NCBI GenBank assembly: GCA_945863605.1
Contig: CAMAZP010000031.1
Location: 1-34,148, forward strand
Length of the DNA: 34,148 bases
Source: Chitinophaga pinensis
Lineage (GTDB): Bacteria > Bacteroidota > Bacteroidia > Flavobacteriales_D > Crocinitomicaceae
Direction: 5' to 3'
How positions within the stretch are numbered: the stretch's first letter is position 1; each line of letters opens with the position of its first letter. The notes under the pieces were generated by a model that did no database searches, had not been told where the DNA came from, and saw only the letters and a list, made by a program, of their open reading frames with translations. Below are positions 1-8,629 of this stretch, one piece after another. Made by a program: the position numbers and the translations under genes.

Positions 1-812
1 GTAATTCCAAAACACAAAATGAATGCATCTCTGTTTCTATACCAAGCCCCAACAGTGAAATTTCCGTATTTAACATAAGTACCAATACTTAATTCTTGAA
101 AACCATTTTGATATTGGTAAATAATATTAGGCATAATACTAGTTGTACTTGCATATCTACCTTTAGATCCAATGGCAATATCAGCGCCTGCGTGACCTGT
201 AAATCGCATTGGAAGTCTAGATTGACCAAGTATCATCGATTCATCTGGACGATTTAAATGATGAACAGCCCCCCCAAAATAAAATCCTTTACCAAATCCA
301 ACAAATCCTGCAGATGCATCAAAGAAGCCTCTTCTTCCATTTCCTCTAGGTACATCTCCAGTTTGGTAAATGAAACCTCTTCTAGCATCAATCATGTCAC
401 CAAATGTCAATTTATCCCAATCTAAAAACTTTTGAAAATAAGCAGCTCTTGCACCAATCATTAAAGAAAATTTTCGATTAACTTTTAAATTGTAAGAATA
501 AACTCCACCAATCATAGATGTTTGTATCGTACCTTGTCCTTGTTGATCGTGCAAAGCAATTATTCCAATACCACCCGAAATATTTTTTGCATAAGTATCA
601 TAAGCGGCGCTGTATGTGACATAGTTACCTGTAAGTTGAGGCCATTCATTTCTGTAATTTAAAACAACTCTTGGACAACCAGTTGACCCTGCTAAAGCTG
701 GATTTAAATAGACTGGATTTGAGTAGAACTGAGTAAAAGTTGGGTCTTGAGCATAAGTAATAAAACTTTTACTAAGAATCATTAAACTAAAAATTAAAAG
801 GCTATTTTTCAT
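1..812 (-). CDS. PorP/SprF family T9SS membrane protein (partial, 3' end outside window)
   Basis: The reading frame opens at ATG 812-810 and runs off the left edge, leaving about 270 residues of a family usually near 300-350. The N-terminus is a clear signal peptide (MKNSLLIFSLMILSKSFITYA, cleavage likely before QDP). It is followed by the family hallmark FYSNPVYLNPALAGS and then alternating aromatic/polar stretches typical of a beta barrel. Members are outer-membrane proteins that, in the type IX secretion system, work with PorK/L/M/N or serve as partners for large surface adhesins. It starts 3 nt after the stop of the anti-sigma/PorP fusion gene, so it is almost certainly the third gene of the ECF sigma operon. 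That places a T9SS-type component under a dedicated sigma factor. Which cargo or adhesin it serves cannot be seen here. Confidence 0.88.
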   Translation of the reverse strand, partial: MKNSLLIFSLMILSKSFITYAQDPTFTQFYSNPVYLNPALAGSTGCPRVVLNYRNEWPQLTGNYVTYSAAYDTYAKNISGGIGIIALHDQQGQGTIQTSMIGGVYSYNLKVNRKFSLMIGARAAYFQKFLDWDKLTFGDMIDARRGFIYQTGDVPRGNGRRGFFDASAGFVGFGKGFYFGGAVHHLNRPDESMILGQSRLPMRFTGHAGADIAIGSKGRYASTTSIMPNIIYQYQNGFQELSIGTYVKYGNFTVGAWYRNRDAFILCFGI

Positions 813-815
813 TGT

Positions 816-2540
816 TTATAGTGTTATATATCTTCGTGCTTTTCTACTTGTAATTGTATTTAATCTTAATGTCAATTGATGCGTTAACTGATCATTTTTA
901 AATTTATTGATTGGAGCAAAAGTAGTCTGACCAAATAATGAAAAACGATTTGTTGTTAAACCTACTAATGCAGTCAGAGATTTAGTATTTCCATAGGAAG
1001 CACCAATCATTAAACTACCTAACTTCATACTAAATCCAGTGTAAAAATATTTGTTTTGATTTTTAAACTGTGAGTAAATATAGGGTGAAAATACAATTTT
1101 TTCATTTCTTGAAAAATATTGTGTACCACAAATTAAACTTGTTGTAGAACTTGCTCTGTTCGTTGAAATACTATCAATATTGGTATAAATGTTATCAAAG
1201 TGTTTTAATAAATTAGTTGATTGAATTCCAATATAAAATAAGCTAGTATTTAAAGTTAGACCTGCATCTAAATCTCTGTATAATAATCTGTTACCTATTA
1301 CTTTATTTTCATCGAAATTAAATACTTGATTTATCCCTGTTTCAAACTCAACTTGTGAGTTATTAATCATTTTGGATTGGTCTAATAACTTATTACCCAT
1401 TTTGAATCGAATAGCAGGATCTATTGTTATGTTTCTACTTATGGCGATTTTTGGTGAGAACAATAATGCAACATCCCAATGTTGAATTACGCCATTTCCG
1501 TAATAGTCGTAATTTGATTGAATGCCAAAAGCTGATTTTGAAGCTCTAGAATATATGTCAAAGCTAAATTGTTGACTCATTTTTTGTTGAGATTCATTTC
1601 CTAGCCAACGCGCTTTTGAAACTGAATAAAAACGCGCTTTTGAAGTTGCACCAATATTACTAAACAACACATCAACGTCTGACAATTCAGGAAGGGCATA
1701 AGTATGATCTGGAATGTTTGAAAATGCAATATCTTTGCTTAATATTTTTTCGATTTTGCTTAATAATTTTGGTGTTTTTAATGATACTCCATTGATGTTT
1801 GAAAATTCAATATCCTCGTTTGTCAATAATTTTTGATCTCTTACTTGGTAGCCGTCTAAAATGAATGAATTCAATTGGTTAGTTTTTAATTTGCTATTTT
1901 CCAATTGAGAATTAAGATAGAGGTTTTGATTGGTAATAAAATTTAAATCAGAAGTAGATTGATTTGAATTATTGACGAAAATAATTGCTGTATCCACATT
2001 TACTTGATTTTTTAAAATGTCTAATTCCGACAGTTGACTTATGTTACTTTCAAATAAATTAGGTGGAATTAACTGTTGGTTAGTTCCGTTTAAACTTTCT
2101 ACATCATTTACCCCAAATTCAAAATTTTGTTTTTTATTGTTAATTGATGCTTTATTATTAGATGTATTTGATGTTGCCGCAGATAAATTAGATGAAGAAT
2201 TGATGAATTTCTTTATAACTGTACTTGATTGAGTCAGTTGATTTCTATTGTTTGATATTATTTGATTGTAGTTCAATAGTAGAACAGTTATTACCAATAA
2301 AGCTGAAAATGATGTAAAAATGTAAGGGAGTATATGAGGGGTTTTATATGCCTTTTCTTTTTGTGGGTAACTTATTTCTTCAACGAATACAGAAGCCATT
2401 TTCCAAGCATCAAGATCAACCTCTAAATCCGGATTGTCTAATACAAAATTTTCTAATAATATTTGTTGCTCTGAGGAAAGATTTCCCTCAGTGTAGTCAA
2501 ACATCCAACGATCAATATTTTCTTTAGTAGGAATATTCAT
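816..2540 (-). CDS. Anti-sigma-like protein fused to a PorP/SprF-like outer-membrane domain
   Basis: This 574-residue protein has an unusual order of parts. Residues 1-60 form a small acidic helical domain (WMFDYTEGNLSSEQQILLE) like the cytoplasmic head of anti-sigma factors, without a zinc HxxxCxxC motif. Residues 70-90 are a single hydrophobic membrane segment. Residues 91-300 are a Ser/Asn/Gln-rich linker that contains three copies of D-x-x-F-S-N-I at 243-249, 270-276 and 290-296. Residues about 300-560 look like a PorP/SprF barrel (RWLG, then amphipathic strands such as FGIQSNYDYYGNG and DPAIRFKMGNKLLD), but lack the usual NPAxAG entry motif. ATG 2540-2538 overlaps the sigma-factor stop (ATGA), and the PorP gene follows after 3 nt. 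The layout suggests a trans-envelope anti-sigma factor reporting outer-membrane or T9SS state. The PorP assignment of the C-terminus is by eye. Confidence 0.72.
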   Translation of the reverse strand: MNIPTKENIDRWMFDYTEGNLSSEQQILLENFVLDNPDLEVDLDAWKMASVFVEEISYPQKEKAYKTPHILPYIFTSFSALLVITVLLLNYNQIISNNRNQLTQSSTVIKKFINSSSNLSAATSNTSNNKASINNKKQNFEFGVNDVESLNGTNQQLIPPNLFESNISQLSELDILKNQVNVDTAIIFVNNSNQSTSDLNFITNQNLYLNSQLENSKLKTNQLNSFILDGYQVRDQKLLTNEDIEFSNINGVSLKTPKLLSKIEKILSKDIAFSNIPDHTYALPELSDVDVLFSNIGATSKARFYSVSKARWLGNESQQKMSQQFSFDIYSRASKSAFGIQSNYDYYGNGVIQHWDVALLFSPKIAISRNITIDPAIRFKMGNKLLDQSKMINNSQVEFETGINQVFNFDENKVIGNRLLYRDLDAGLTLNTSLFYIGIQSTNLLKHFDNIYTNIDSISTNRASSTTSLICGTQYFSRNEKIVFSPYIYSQFKNQNKYFYTGFSMKLGSLMIGASYGNTKSLTALVGLTTNRFSLFGQTTFAPINKFKNDQLTHQLTLRLNTITSRKARRYITL

Positions 2541-3025
2541 GCGAGTTCGTTCATTCCTTTTAACTGTTTTTTTAATTTCAATCGAGCTCTAAAAAGATAT
2601 ACCTTAACTTGAGAAGGGGATAAATCTAGGATTTCTCCAATTTCTTCGTAGGCATAACCTTCTAAATCTCGTAATAGGATGATACTTTTTTGAATTGGAG
2701 GTAGTATCCCAACAATGTGATCAATCACTTGCTTAGATTCAAAGTGAAAGTTGGCTTGTTCATACCGTTCAGGAAGCTTTTCATTGCTCATTGAACTAAT
2801 TCTAGCTCGTTTGTGAATGTAATTAATCATTGCATTGTGAGCACAAGTAAACAACCAAGCTTTCGCTTTTTCCTTTTCAATTTTATCCCTATTAATCCAA
2901 AGTTTTTCTAATACGTCTTGTACGATATCTTTAGCTGCTTCCTTATCTTTTAGGAAGTTTACAGAAAATCTAAACAACGAGTCGCTTATTTTTTCTACAC
3001 AGATATTGTAGTCTTGACGATTCAA
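2537..3025 (-). CDS. ECF-type RNA polymerase sigma factor
   Basis: This 162-residue protein has the two-domain ECF layout. Region 2 lies at about residues 10-75 (LFRFSVNFLKDKEAAKDIVQDVLEKLW, with the -10 recognition helix around AWLFTCAHNAMINYIHKR). Region 4 lies at about 108-155 (LPPIQKSIILLRDLEGYAYEEIGEILDLS, then a helix-turn-helix ending VKVYLFRARLKLKK). No longer N- or C-terminal extension is present. The only workable start is the TTG at 3025-3023: no in-frame ATG exists between the upstream stop (3073-3071) and region 2. It is translationally coupled to the anti-sigma/PorP fusion through a 4-nt ATGA overlap, the standard arrangement of a sigma factor with its own anti-sigma. A 19-nt palindrome lies 41-59 nt upstream. 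Targets probably include its own operon. Confidence 0.93.
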   Translation of the reverse strand: MNRQDYNICVEKISDSLFRFSVNFLKDKEAAKDIVQDVLEKLWINRDKIEKEKAKAWLFTCAHNAMINYIHKRARISSMSNEKLPERYEQANFHFESKQVIDHIVGILPPIQKSIILLRDLEGYAYEEIGEILDLSPSQVKVYLFRARLKLKKQLKGMNELA

Positions 3026-3065
3026 ATTAAACTTTGGTTTACAGTTAAAACAAATTGAACGCTGA

Positions 3066-3084
3066 TAAAGTTACAGTAACTTTA
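3066..3084 (-). promoter_or_regulatory. Perfect 19-nt palindrome upstream of the ECF sigma gene
   Basis: TAAAGTTAC-A-GTAACTTTA has two perfect 9-nt arms around one base. On the minus strand its distal arm contains TAACTTTA, one base from the TAnnTTTG -7 consensus. A transcript starting near 3060 would then have a leader of about 35 nt before the TTG start. It could be an operator overlapping the operon promoter. Its function is inferred. Confidence 0.45.
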
Positions 3085-3178
3085 ATTTAGTATGATAAAA
3101 TTAATACTTTTTGAATACAGACAATGTCTAAATGAAAATTCGATGGGTTTTGTTGAAAATTTATATACAAAACTAACT

Positions 3179-6025
3179 TTACAACACCATATTAATAATC
3201 TTCCCAGGAACGATAATGTACTTTTTAGGTGTTTTCCCTTCCAACCATTTGATTGTGTCAGGATTCGCCATTACTTGCTCTTGAATTTGTTCGATACTTA
3301 AATCCAAGGATAAATTCAACACAAATCGCATTTTTCCATTGAAAGAAACTGGGTAATTGTAAGCTGATTCTATCAAATGTTCTTCGTTAAATGCTGGATA
3401 AGTTGCGTCAATTAAAGTTCCTGCTTCATAACCCAATTTTGACCAAATTTCTTCAGTAACGTGAGGTGCATACGGTGCCATCAAAATCGTCAATTGTTCC
3501 AATATGTGGCGATTGTTGCATTTTTGGTCTGTCAATTCATTCACACAAATCATAAAGCTGGAAACGCCTGTATTGAATGAAAAACGATCCAAATCGTCGC
3601 GCAATTTCTTGATGGTTTTGTGCAATGTTTTTAACGCATCTTTCGATGGTTCTGCTACGCTCACTTCAAAATTTCCGTTCAAGTGGAATAAGCGCCAGTA
3701 TTTTTTCAAGAAACCATGAACACCAGTAATTCCTTTGGTATCCCAAGGTTTGCTTTGCTCCAATGGTCCCAAAAACATTTCGTACATACGCAGGGTATCC
3801 GCTCCGAATTTTTCTACTAATTCGTCTGGTGTTTGAACGTTGTATTTGGATTTAGACATTTTTTCTACTTCACTTCCACAGATGTAATCGCCGTTTTCTT
3901 CACATATGAATTCTGAATTTGCAAATTCAGGACGCCAATTTTTGAATGCTTCGATGTCTAATTTATCATTATCAACCATTGAAATATCAACGTGAATAGG
4001 ATTAGTTTCGTAGTTTGACTTTAATCCGTTGGAAACTAATTTATTTTCACCTTGAACGCGATAAACAAAACTACTTCTCCCCAAAATCATCCCTTGATTG
4101 ATCATTTTCTGGAAGGGTTCTTCAAACGGAATATAGCCCTGGTCGAACAAGAATTTTGTCCAGAAACGTGCGTATAACAAATGTCCAGTTGCGTGTTCCG
4201 AACCGCCGATGTATAAATCCACGTTTTTCCAATAATCCACTTTTTCTTTGCTCACGAATTCGTTTTCGTTTTTCGGATCCATGTAGCGCAAGAAATACCA
4301 CGAACTTCCAGCCCATCCTGGCATTGTGTTGAATTCCATTCGGTCGCCTTCGGCATAATTCCAAGCTGATTTTTCTGCACGTGCCAAAGGTGGTTCGCCG
4401 TCTTCAGTTGGCAAGTATTTGTCCACTTCGGGCAATTCAATCGGCAAATGATGGTCGTCTACTAAGTAGGGCAATTCTTCTTTGTAATAAACTGGGAACG
4501 GCTCGCCCCAATAACGCTGACGGGAGAAAACCGCATCGCGCAAACGATAATTTGTTTTTCCTTTCCCTATTCCTTTTATTTCGATGCTTTCAATCGCTTT
4601 TTTCATTGCCGTTTTGCAATCTAAGCCATTCAAGAAATCAGAATTGGCAATAACCGCATCTTTTTCAGCATAAGCTGCTTCGGAAATATCGGTGTCAGCG
4701 AAAATATTTTTTATTGGTAGATCGAAGTGCTTTGCAAAATCCCAGTCGCGTTGGTCGCCACAAGGAACCGCCATCACAGCTCCTGTTCCGTAGGACGCCA
4801 ATACATAATCGCCAATCCAAATCGGAATTTCTTCGCCAGTAAAAGGATGAATGGCATAAGCACCTGTAAACGCTCCTGAAATATTTTTAACGTCTGATTG
4901 TCTGTCGCGCTCTGATTTCAAAGATGCTACTTTAATGTACGATTCGATTTCAGGTCGTTGATCTTCTGTTGTTATCGCTTGAACTAAATCCAACTCCGGC
5001 GCCAAAACCATAAACGAAACTCCGAAAATGGTGTCAGGGCGGGTGGTGAAAACATCGATTGCAGATTTATCGATTGCAGATTGCAGATTGGAATATTGCA
5101 AATTAGAATCAATTTCCAATTTGGAATCTGCAATCTGCAATTTGTAATTTGCAATCTCAAACCTCACGCTACACCCTTGCGACTTCCCGATCCAGTTTCG
5201 TTGTTGTTCTTTGATGGAATCCGTCCAGTCAACCGTTTCAAGACCTTGTAATAAACGTTCTGCGTAGGCTTTGATTCGCATCGACCATTGGCGCATTAAT
5301 TTTTGTACAACTGGATGTCCACCACGTTCAGAAACACCGTTTACAACCTCATCGTTTGCCAAAACAGTTCCTAAAGCAGGACACCAATTTACCCAGCTAT
5401 CTGCCAAGTAAGCCATTCTGTATTCTTGTAAAATCGTTTCCTTTTCTATGGTTGAAAAAGCATTCCATTCTTCTGCCGTGAAAATCGTTTCGCAGTCGGA
5501 ACAAGCATTAACGTTGGCATTTCCTTCTCTTTCAAATGTAGTTACCAATTTAGAAATGCGTTCTGCTTTATTCGTTGAATTATCGTAGTAACAATCAAAT
5601 AATTGTTTAAAAATCCACTGTGTCCATTTGTAATATTCTGGTGAAGATGTGCGTACTTCACGCGACCAATCGTAGCAAAAACCGATTTTATCAAGTTGCG
5701 TGCGGTAACGAGCAATATTTTCTTCTGTTGTGATTGCTGGATGTTGCCCCGTTTGAATCGCATATTGTTCTGCTGGTAAACCAAATGAATCGTAGCCCAT
5801 TGGATGCAACACATTGAAACCTTGCAAACGTTTGTAGCGGGAATAAATATCCGAAGCGATGTAACCTAGTGGGTGACCAACGTGTAAACCTGCACCAGAG
5901 GGATAAGGAAACATGTCTAAGACATAAAATTTTTCTTTGTTCTGATCTTCAGTGATTTTATACGTTTGGTTTTCTTTCCAGAATTTTTGCCACTTCTCTT
6001 CTATCGATTGAAAATTATATTCCAT
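3179..6025 (-). CDS. leuS: Leucyl-tRNA synthetase
   Basis: This 948-residue class I synthetase charges tRNA-Leu in the cytoplasm. The signature HVGH is at residues 48-51, in the context [20 protein letters not shown] is at about 722-726. The CP1 editing domain carries the conserved TTRPDTIFG, and zinc-type cysteines appear in [10 protein letters not shown] near residue 170-185. The C-terminal part is the anticodon-binding domain ([17 protein letters not shown]). Residues about 289-325, just before the editing motif, are an in-frame insertion made of short direct and inverted DNA repeats ([18 protein letters not shown] and on), absent from a standard LeuRS. The frame is otherwise intact. By eye the gene is somewhat richer in G+C than its neighbours. 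It is a single gene with the GH3 gene 120 nt upstream on the same strand. Confidence 0.98.
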   Translation of the reverse strand: MEYNFQSIEEKWQKFWKENQTYKITEDQNKEKFYVLDMFPYPSGAGLHVGHPLGYIASDIYSRYKRLQGFNVLHPMGYDSFGLPAEQYAIQTGQHPAITTEENIARYRTQLDKIGFCYDWSREVRTSSPEYYKWTQWIFKQLFDCYYDNSTNKAERISKLVTTFEREGNANVNACSDCETIFTAEEWNAFSTIEKETILQEYRMAYLADSWVNWCPALGTVLANDEVVNGVSERGGHPVVQKLMRQWSMRIKAYAERLLQGLETVDWTDSIKEQQRNWIGKSQGCSVRFEIANYKLQIADSKLEIDSNLQYSNLQSAIDKSAIDVFTTRPDTIFGVSFMVLAPELDLVQAITTEDQRPEIESYIKVASLKSERDRQSDVKNISGAFTGAYAIHPFTGEEIPIWIGDYVLASYGTGAVMAVPCGDQRDWDFAKHFDLPIKNIFADTDISEAAYAEKDAVIANSDFLNGLDCKTAMKKAIESIEIKGIGKGKTNYRLRDAVFSRQRYWGEPFPVYYKEELPYLVDDHHLPIELPEVDKYLPTEDGEPPLARAEKSAWNYAEGDRMEFNTMPGWAGSSWYFLRYMDPKNENEFVSKEKVDYWKNVDLYIGGSEHATGHLLYARFWTKFLFDQGYIPFEEPFQKMINQGMILGRSSFVYRVQGENKLVSNGLKSNYETNPIHVDISMVDNDKLDIEAFKNWRPEFANSEFICEENGDYICGSEVEKMSKSKYNVQTPDELVEKFGADTLRMYEMFLGPLEQSKPWDTKGITGVHGFLKKYWRLFHLNGNFEVSVAEPSKDALKTLHKTIKKLRDDLDRFSFNTGVSSFMICVNELTDQKCNNRHILEQLTILMAPYAPHVTEEIWSKLGYEAGTLIDATYPAFNEEHLIESAYNYPVSFNGKMRFVLNLSLDLSIEQIQEQVMANPDTIKWLEGKTPKKYIIVPGKIINMVL
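5053..5160. repeat. Repeat-rich insertion inside leuS with direct and inverted copies
   Basis: The stretch contains the tandem direct repeat ATCGATTGCAGATTT at 5054-5068 followed by ATCGATTGCAGATT at 5069-5082. It also contains a perfect 17-nt inverted pair, ATTGCAGATTGCAGATT at 5073-5089 against AATCTGCAATCTGCAAT at 5125-5141, and further imperfect TTGCAAATT/AATTTGCAA units. It keeps the leuS frame open and adds roughly 35 residues at the edge of the editing domain. This is a palindromic repeat element lodged in a gene. Confidence 0.8.
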
Positions 6026-6043
6026 TTGCTTATTTATTGGGTG

Positions 6044-6051
6044 CGAAGATA
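6044..6051 (-). promoter_or_regulatory. Possible leuS -7 box
   Basis: On the minus strand the bases read TATCTTCG, one mismatch from TAnnTTTG, 18 nt before the leuS ATG. It would give a short leader. No clear -33 element is visible. Confidence 0.35.
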
Positions 6052-6079
6052 GGAATAATGTGAAAAAGGCGGATATTTC

Positions 6080-6098
6080 AATTTCTTGAAAAGAAATT
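6080..6098. repeat. 8-bp inverted repeat upstream of leuS
   Basis: AATTTCTT-GAA-AAGAAATT is a perfect 8-bp inverted repeat with a 3-nt centre. It lies upstream of the possible leuS -7 box and downstream of the GH3 gene. It may be an operator or a weak hairpin at the GH3 3' end. It has no following U-run on the minus strand. Confidence 0.35.
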
Positions 6099-6144
6099 AT
6101 ATATTGTCTTTTTAACGGTATTTAAAGTGATAAACAGAAATTAA

Positions 6145-7665
6145 TTAGATATTATTTTTTATGAAATTATTCCACAAAACTGCTTGATCTTTACTTAGTA
6201 CTCGTGGCATTTTATTTTGTCCTCCTGTTTTTCCTAACGATGCAAGAAAATTGTAAAATAAAGTTGGTTCAATAAAATGAACTTTTGGAGATTTTAAATT
6301 ATATTTTCTGACATAAGCATAGTCATCGTTTAAATTAGAAAGTTTATTGTCAATGAAATTCATTACTTCTTCAGCATTAACCTCTTTATTTGTGCCTAAA
6401 AACCAAGAATGTCTTTGTTCTTCTTCATCTGCAAAAATTGTAAATTCGTCAATATGAACAGATAATTCCTCACTCAATGAAATTAATGCTTGATTTATAT
6501 TGTCCAGAGAAAGATGCTCACCACACAAACTTAAAAATTGTTTTATTCTCCCTGTAATTATTAGTTCATGCTCTTTTATGTCTAAAAAACGAACTAAATC
6601 TCCTATGAGATATCTCCATAATCCAGCATTTGTTGAGATTACTAAAGCATAGTCAACTCCTTCTTTAACTTGGCTTATTGTCAAAGCATCATTATTATCA
6701 ATTAATTTACCATTTTCATCAAAATAATCAGAGTTAAATGGGATGAATTCGTAAAAAATTCCACAGTTTAGTAATAATTTCATGCCTTTTTTAGAAGGAG
6801 AGGTTTGGTAAGCAAAATAACCTTCGGACGCAAGGTAAGTATCTAAAAGTTTTATTTTTTTTGTTCCTAATTTTTCAAATCTATTGATGTAAGGAGCCAT
6901 AAAAACACCACCATGAACGTAAACATTAAGATTGGGCCAAATTTCATGAATTGATTCTAGCTTATAGTGTTCTTTTATTTTTTCAATTAATAGAATACAC
7001 CAACTTGGAATTCCAGCTATTATTCCAATATTCCACAATGGTGCTTTTTGTATAATTGCATCTAATTTTTCATCCCATGTTTTTATGTCAGTTATTCTTT
7101 TTCCGGGTTGTGTAAATGGTGTTGCAACTAGTGAGGTATGTTTTCTTAATATACCACTTAAGTCGCCTTCAATATGTTTACCAACCTTGTTAAGTTTAGT
7201 TGAACCTCCAACGGTTAAAATACTGCTTCCATAAAAAGATTCAGGTAAATCTAATTCATGTAAAACAGACAGTTGTCTTAAACTTATTTTTTGAAAAGAA
7301 CGAATCATCTCAGGTGTAATCGGAATTCTTTTACTTGGTGAACCTGTAGTTCCAGAAGAAAGTGCAAAATATTTTATTTTACCTTTCCATGTATTGTTTT
7401 CAGCTCCATTTATGGTATCTTCTAACCAAGATTTATAGAAAGTATCATAATCAGTTATTGGTATATTTTTTTGGAAATATGTAACTGAATCTACTCTTGA
7501 TAAAATATTATGAAAAGAGTGAACAAAACCAAATTTAGTGTTTTTAGCACTTTCGAGAAGTGATTTTAACGTTTCTATTTGATGTTTGTATTCAACTCCT
7601 TTTTTGGCATTTCTGGTGTAACTATATTTGGTTGTTTTTTTTATTAATTTTCCTATTATTGCCAT
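6145..7665 (-). CDS. GH3-family acyl-adenylate-forming protein
   Basis: This 506-residue protein matches the GH3 branch of the ANL adenylating superfamily, in which plant members join amino acids to jasmonate or auxin and bacterial members are mostly uncharacterised. The phosphate-binding loop SSGTTGSPSKRIP sits at about residues 103-115, as in GH3 proteins. Other family-like stretches are NIPITDYDTF (about 68-77), DTYLASEGYFAYQ in the middle, LWRYLIGDLVRF, and ITGRIKQFLSLCGEHL at the start of the mobile C-terminal domain. There is no signal peptide, so it should be cytoplasmic. A good -7 box lies 33-40 nt upstream. The substrate cannot be deduced: the neighbours (leuS and a divergent stress protein) give no pathway. 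Confidence 0.87.
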   Translation of the reverse strand: MAIIGKLIKKTTKYSYTRNAKKGVEYKHQIETLKSLLESAKNTKFGFVHSFHNILSRVDSVTYFQKNIPITDYDTFYKSWLEDTINGAENNTWKGKIKYFALSSGTTGSPSKRIPITPEMIRSFQKISLRQLSVLHELDLPESFYGSSILTVGGSTKLNKVGKHIEGDLSGILRKHTSLVATPFTQPGKRITDIKTWDEKLDAIIQKAPLWNIGIIAGIPSWCILLIEKIKEHYKLESIHEIWPNLNVYVHGGVFMAPYINRFEKLGTKKIKLLDTYLASEGYFAYQTSPSKKGMKLLLNCGIFYEFIPFNSDYFDENGKLIDNNDALTISQVKEGVDYALVISTNAGLWRYLIGDLVRFLDIKEHELIITGRIKQFLSLCGEHLSLDNINQALISLSEELSVHIDEFTIFADEEEQRHSWFLGTNKEVNAEEVMNFIDNKLSNLNDDYAYVRKYNLKSPKVHFIEPTLFYNFLASLGKTGGQNKMPRVLSKDQAVLWNNFIKNNI

Positions 7666-7697
7666 TGATAAATAATTTTAAATAGTTATCCTAAGTT

Positions 7698-7705
7698 CAA
7701 AGTTA
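7698..7705 (-). promoter_or_regulatory. -7 promoter box for the GH3 gene
   Basis: The minus strand reads TAACTTTG, a full match to TAnnTTTG, 32 nt before the ATG at 7665. It lies in the divergent region shared with the universal stress gene. Confidence 0.5.
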
Positions 7706-7751
7706 AAAAGAAATTAAAGGAAAAAAATGTAATTACTTTACTACTTTATTA

Positions 7752-7759
7752 TAAATTTG
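7752..7759 (+). promoter_or_regulatory. -7 promoter box for the universal stress gene
   Basis: TAAATTTG matches TAnnTTTG in full, 15 nt before the ATG at 7775. The predicted leader is about 10 nt. Confidence 0.5.
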
Positions 7760-7774
7760 TAAAAAAGATATTTT

Positions 7775-8611
7775 ATGAACGCTAAAACCTTTATTGTTCC
7801 TCACGATTTTACCTCTGCAGCTGATATTGCTCTTGAACATGCTATAATAATTGCTAAACCATTAGAAGCAACCATTCAACTTTTACATGTTGTCTCCAAA
7901 GAATCTCAAATTCCAGAATCATTAAGTAGATTACATTCTATCGTCGAAAAGCATAATATTCATGGAATAAATATAATCCCAAATGTTAGAGTTGGAAATA
8001 TATTTGAAGATATAGGTGGATTTTCAGCCGAGCATATGGCAGAATTAATAATTATGGGAACGCATGGAGCGCATGGATGGCAACATATTACCGGAAGTAA
8101 CGCATTAAAAGTTGTTACCAAATCTCATGTTCCTTTTATTATTGTTCAAGATAAGGAAAAGAAAATAAAACAATCAGGCTTTGACCTTATTGTTGTACCT
8201 ATGGATCTTCATAAAGAGACAAAACAGAAGCTCGCATTAGTAGCTAATCTTGCTCAATATTTCAATTCTGAAGTTCATGTTGTAACACCTGATGAATCGG
8301 ATGAATATCTTAGAAATCAAGTTGTTTCAAACATTACTTTTTCTCAAAAATTCTTTCAGGAAAGAGGTATAAATGTTAAATCCTCAATCATACCCAGTAG
8401 TGGATTTGATAAGGAAGTTGTTAAATATGCAACAAGCGTGGATGCTGATTTAATTGCGATTATGAATTTAAGTAATTCAGGTTTGTTTACTTTCTTCACT
8501 AATAATTACGAGCAATATATTATTACAAATGATGCTTTAATACCTACATTAATATTAAACCCAATTGAGACTATGTCTGATTCTGAAATGAGTAGTATTT
8601 TTACTATGTAA
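7775..8611 (+). CDS. Tandem UspA-domain universal stress protein
   Basis: The 278 residues contain two Usp folds. The first runs from residue 1 to about 143, with the opening strand TFIVPHDFTSAADIALEHA and the nucleotide-binding-type loop MGTHGAHGWQHITGSNALKVV followed by VPFIIVQ. The second runs from about 150 to 272 (LIVVPMDLHKETKQKLALVANLA, then ADLIAIMNLSNSG and IPTLILNP). The second copy has lost the G-x2-G-x9-G-S/T loop, so only the first half is likely to bind ATP. Such proteins are cytoplasmic and induced by starvation or stress. The gene faces away from the GH3 gene and is followed by a strong hairpin before fbp. Confidence 0.9.
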   Translation: MNAKTFIVPHDFTSAADIALEHAIIIAKPLEATIQLLHVVSKESQIPESLSRLHSIVEKHNIHGINIIPNVRVGNIFEDIGGFSAEHMAELIIMGTHGAHGWQHITGSNALKVVTKSHVPFIIVQDKEKKIKQSGFDLIVVPMDLHKETKQKLALVANLAQYFNSEVHVVTPDESDEYLRNQVVSNITFSQKFFQERGINVKSSIIPSSGFDKEVVKYATSVDADLIAIMNLSNSGLFTFFTNNYEQYIITNDALIPTLILNPIETMSDSEMSSIFTM

Positions 8612-8629
8612 CAATAAAAAAAATAATTC

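Noticed and set aside
2041..2232. 63-codon plus-strand frame antisense to the anti-sigma/PorP linker
   Set aside because: It exists because the linker is Asn/Ser-rich, giving few stops on the opposite strand; there is no independent support.
3092..3301. 69-codon plus-strand frame after the sigma gene
   Set aside because: More than half lies antisense inside the leuS 3' end, its sequence is unlike any family I know, and the non-overlapping part is low-complexity.
4122..4653. Several frames on both strands within leuS (62-90 codons)
   Set aside because: All are out-of-frame shadows of the intact leuS reading frame; their products are rich in Arg/Cys/Trp in the way of antisense translations.
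5053..5160. CRISPR-like array
   Set aside because: The repeats are short, contiguous and inverted, with no regular spacers and no cas genes; they lie inside leuS.
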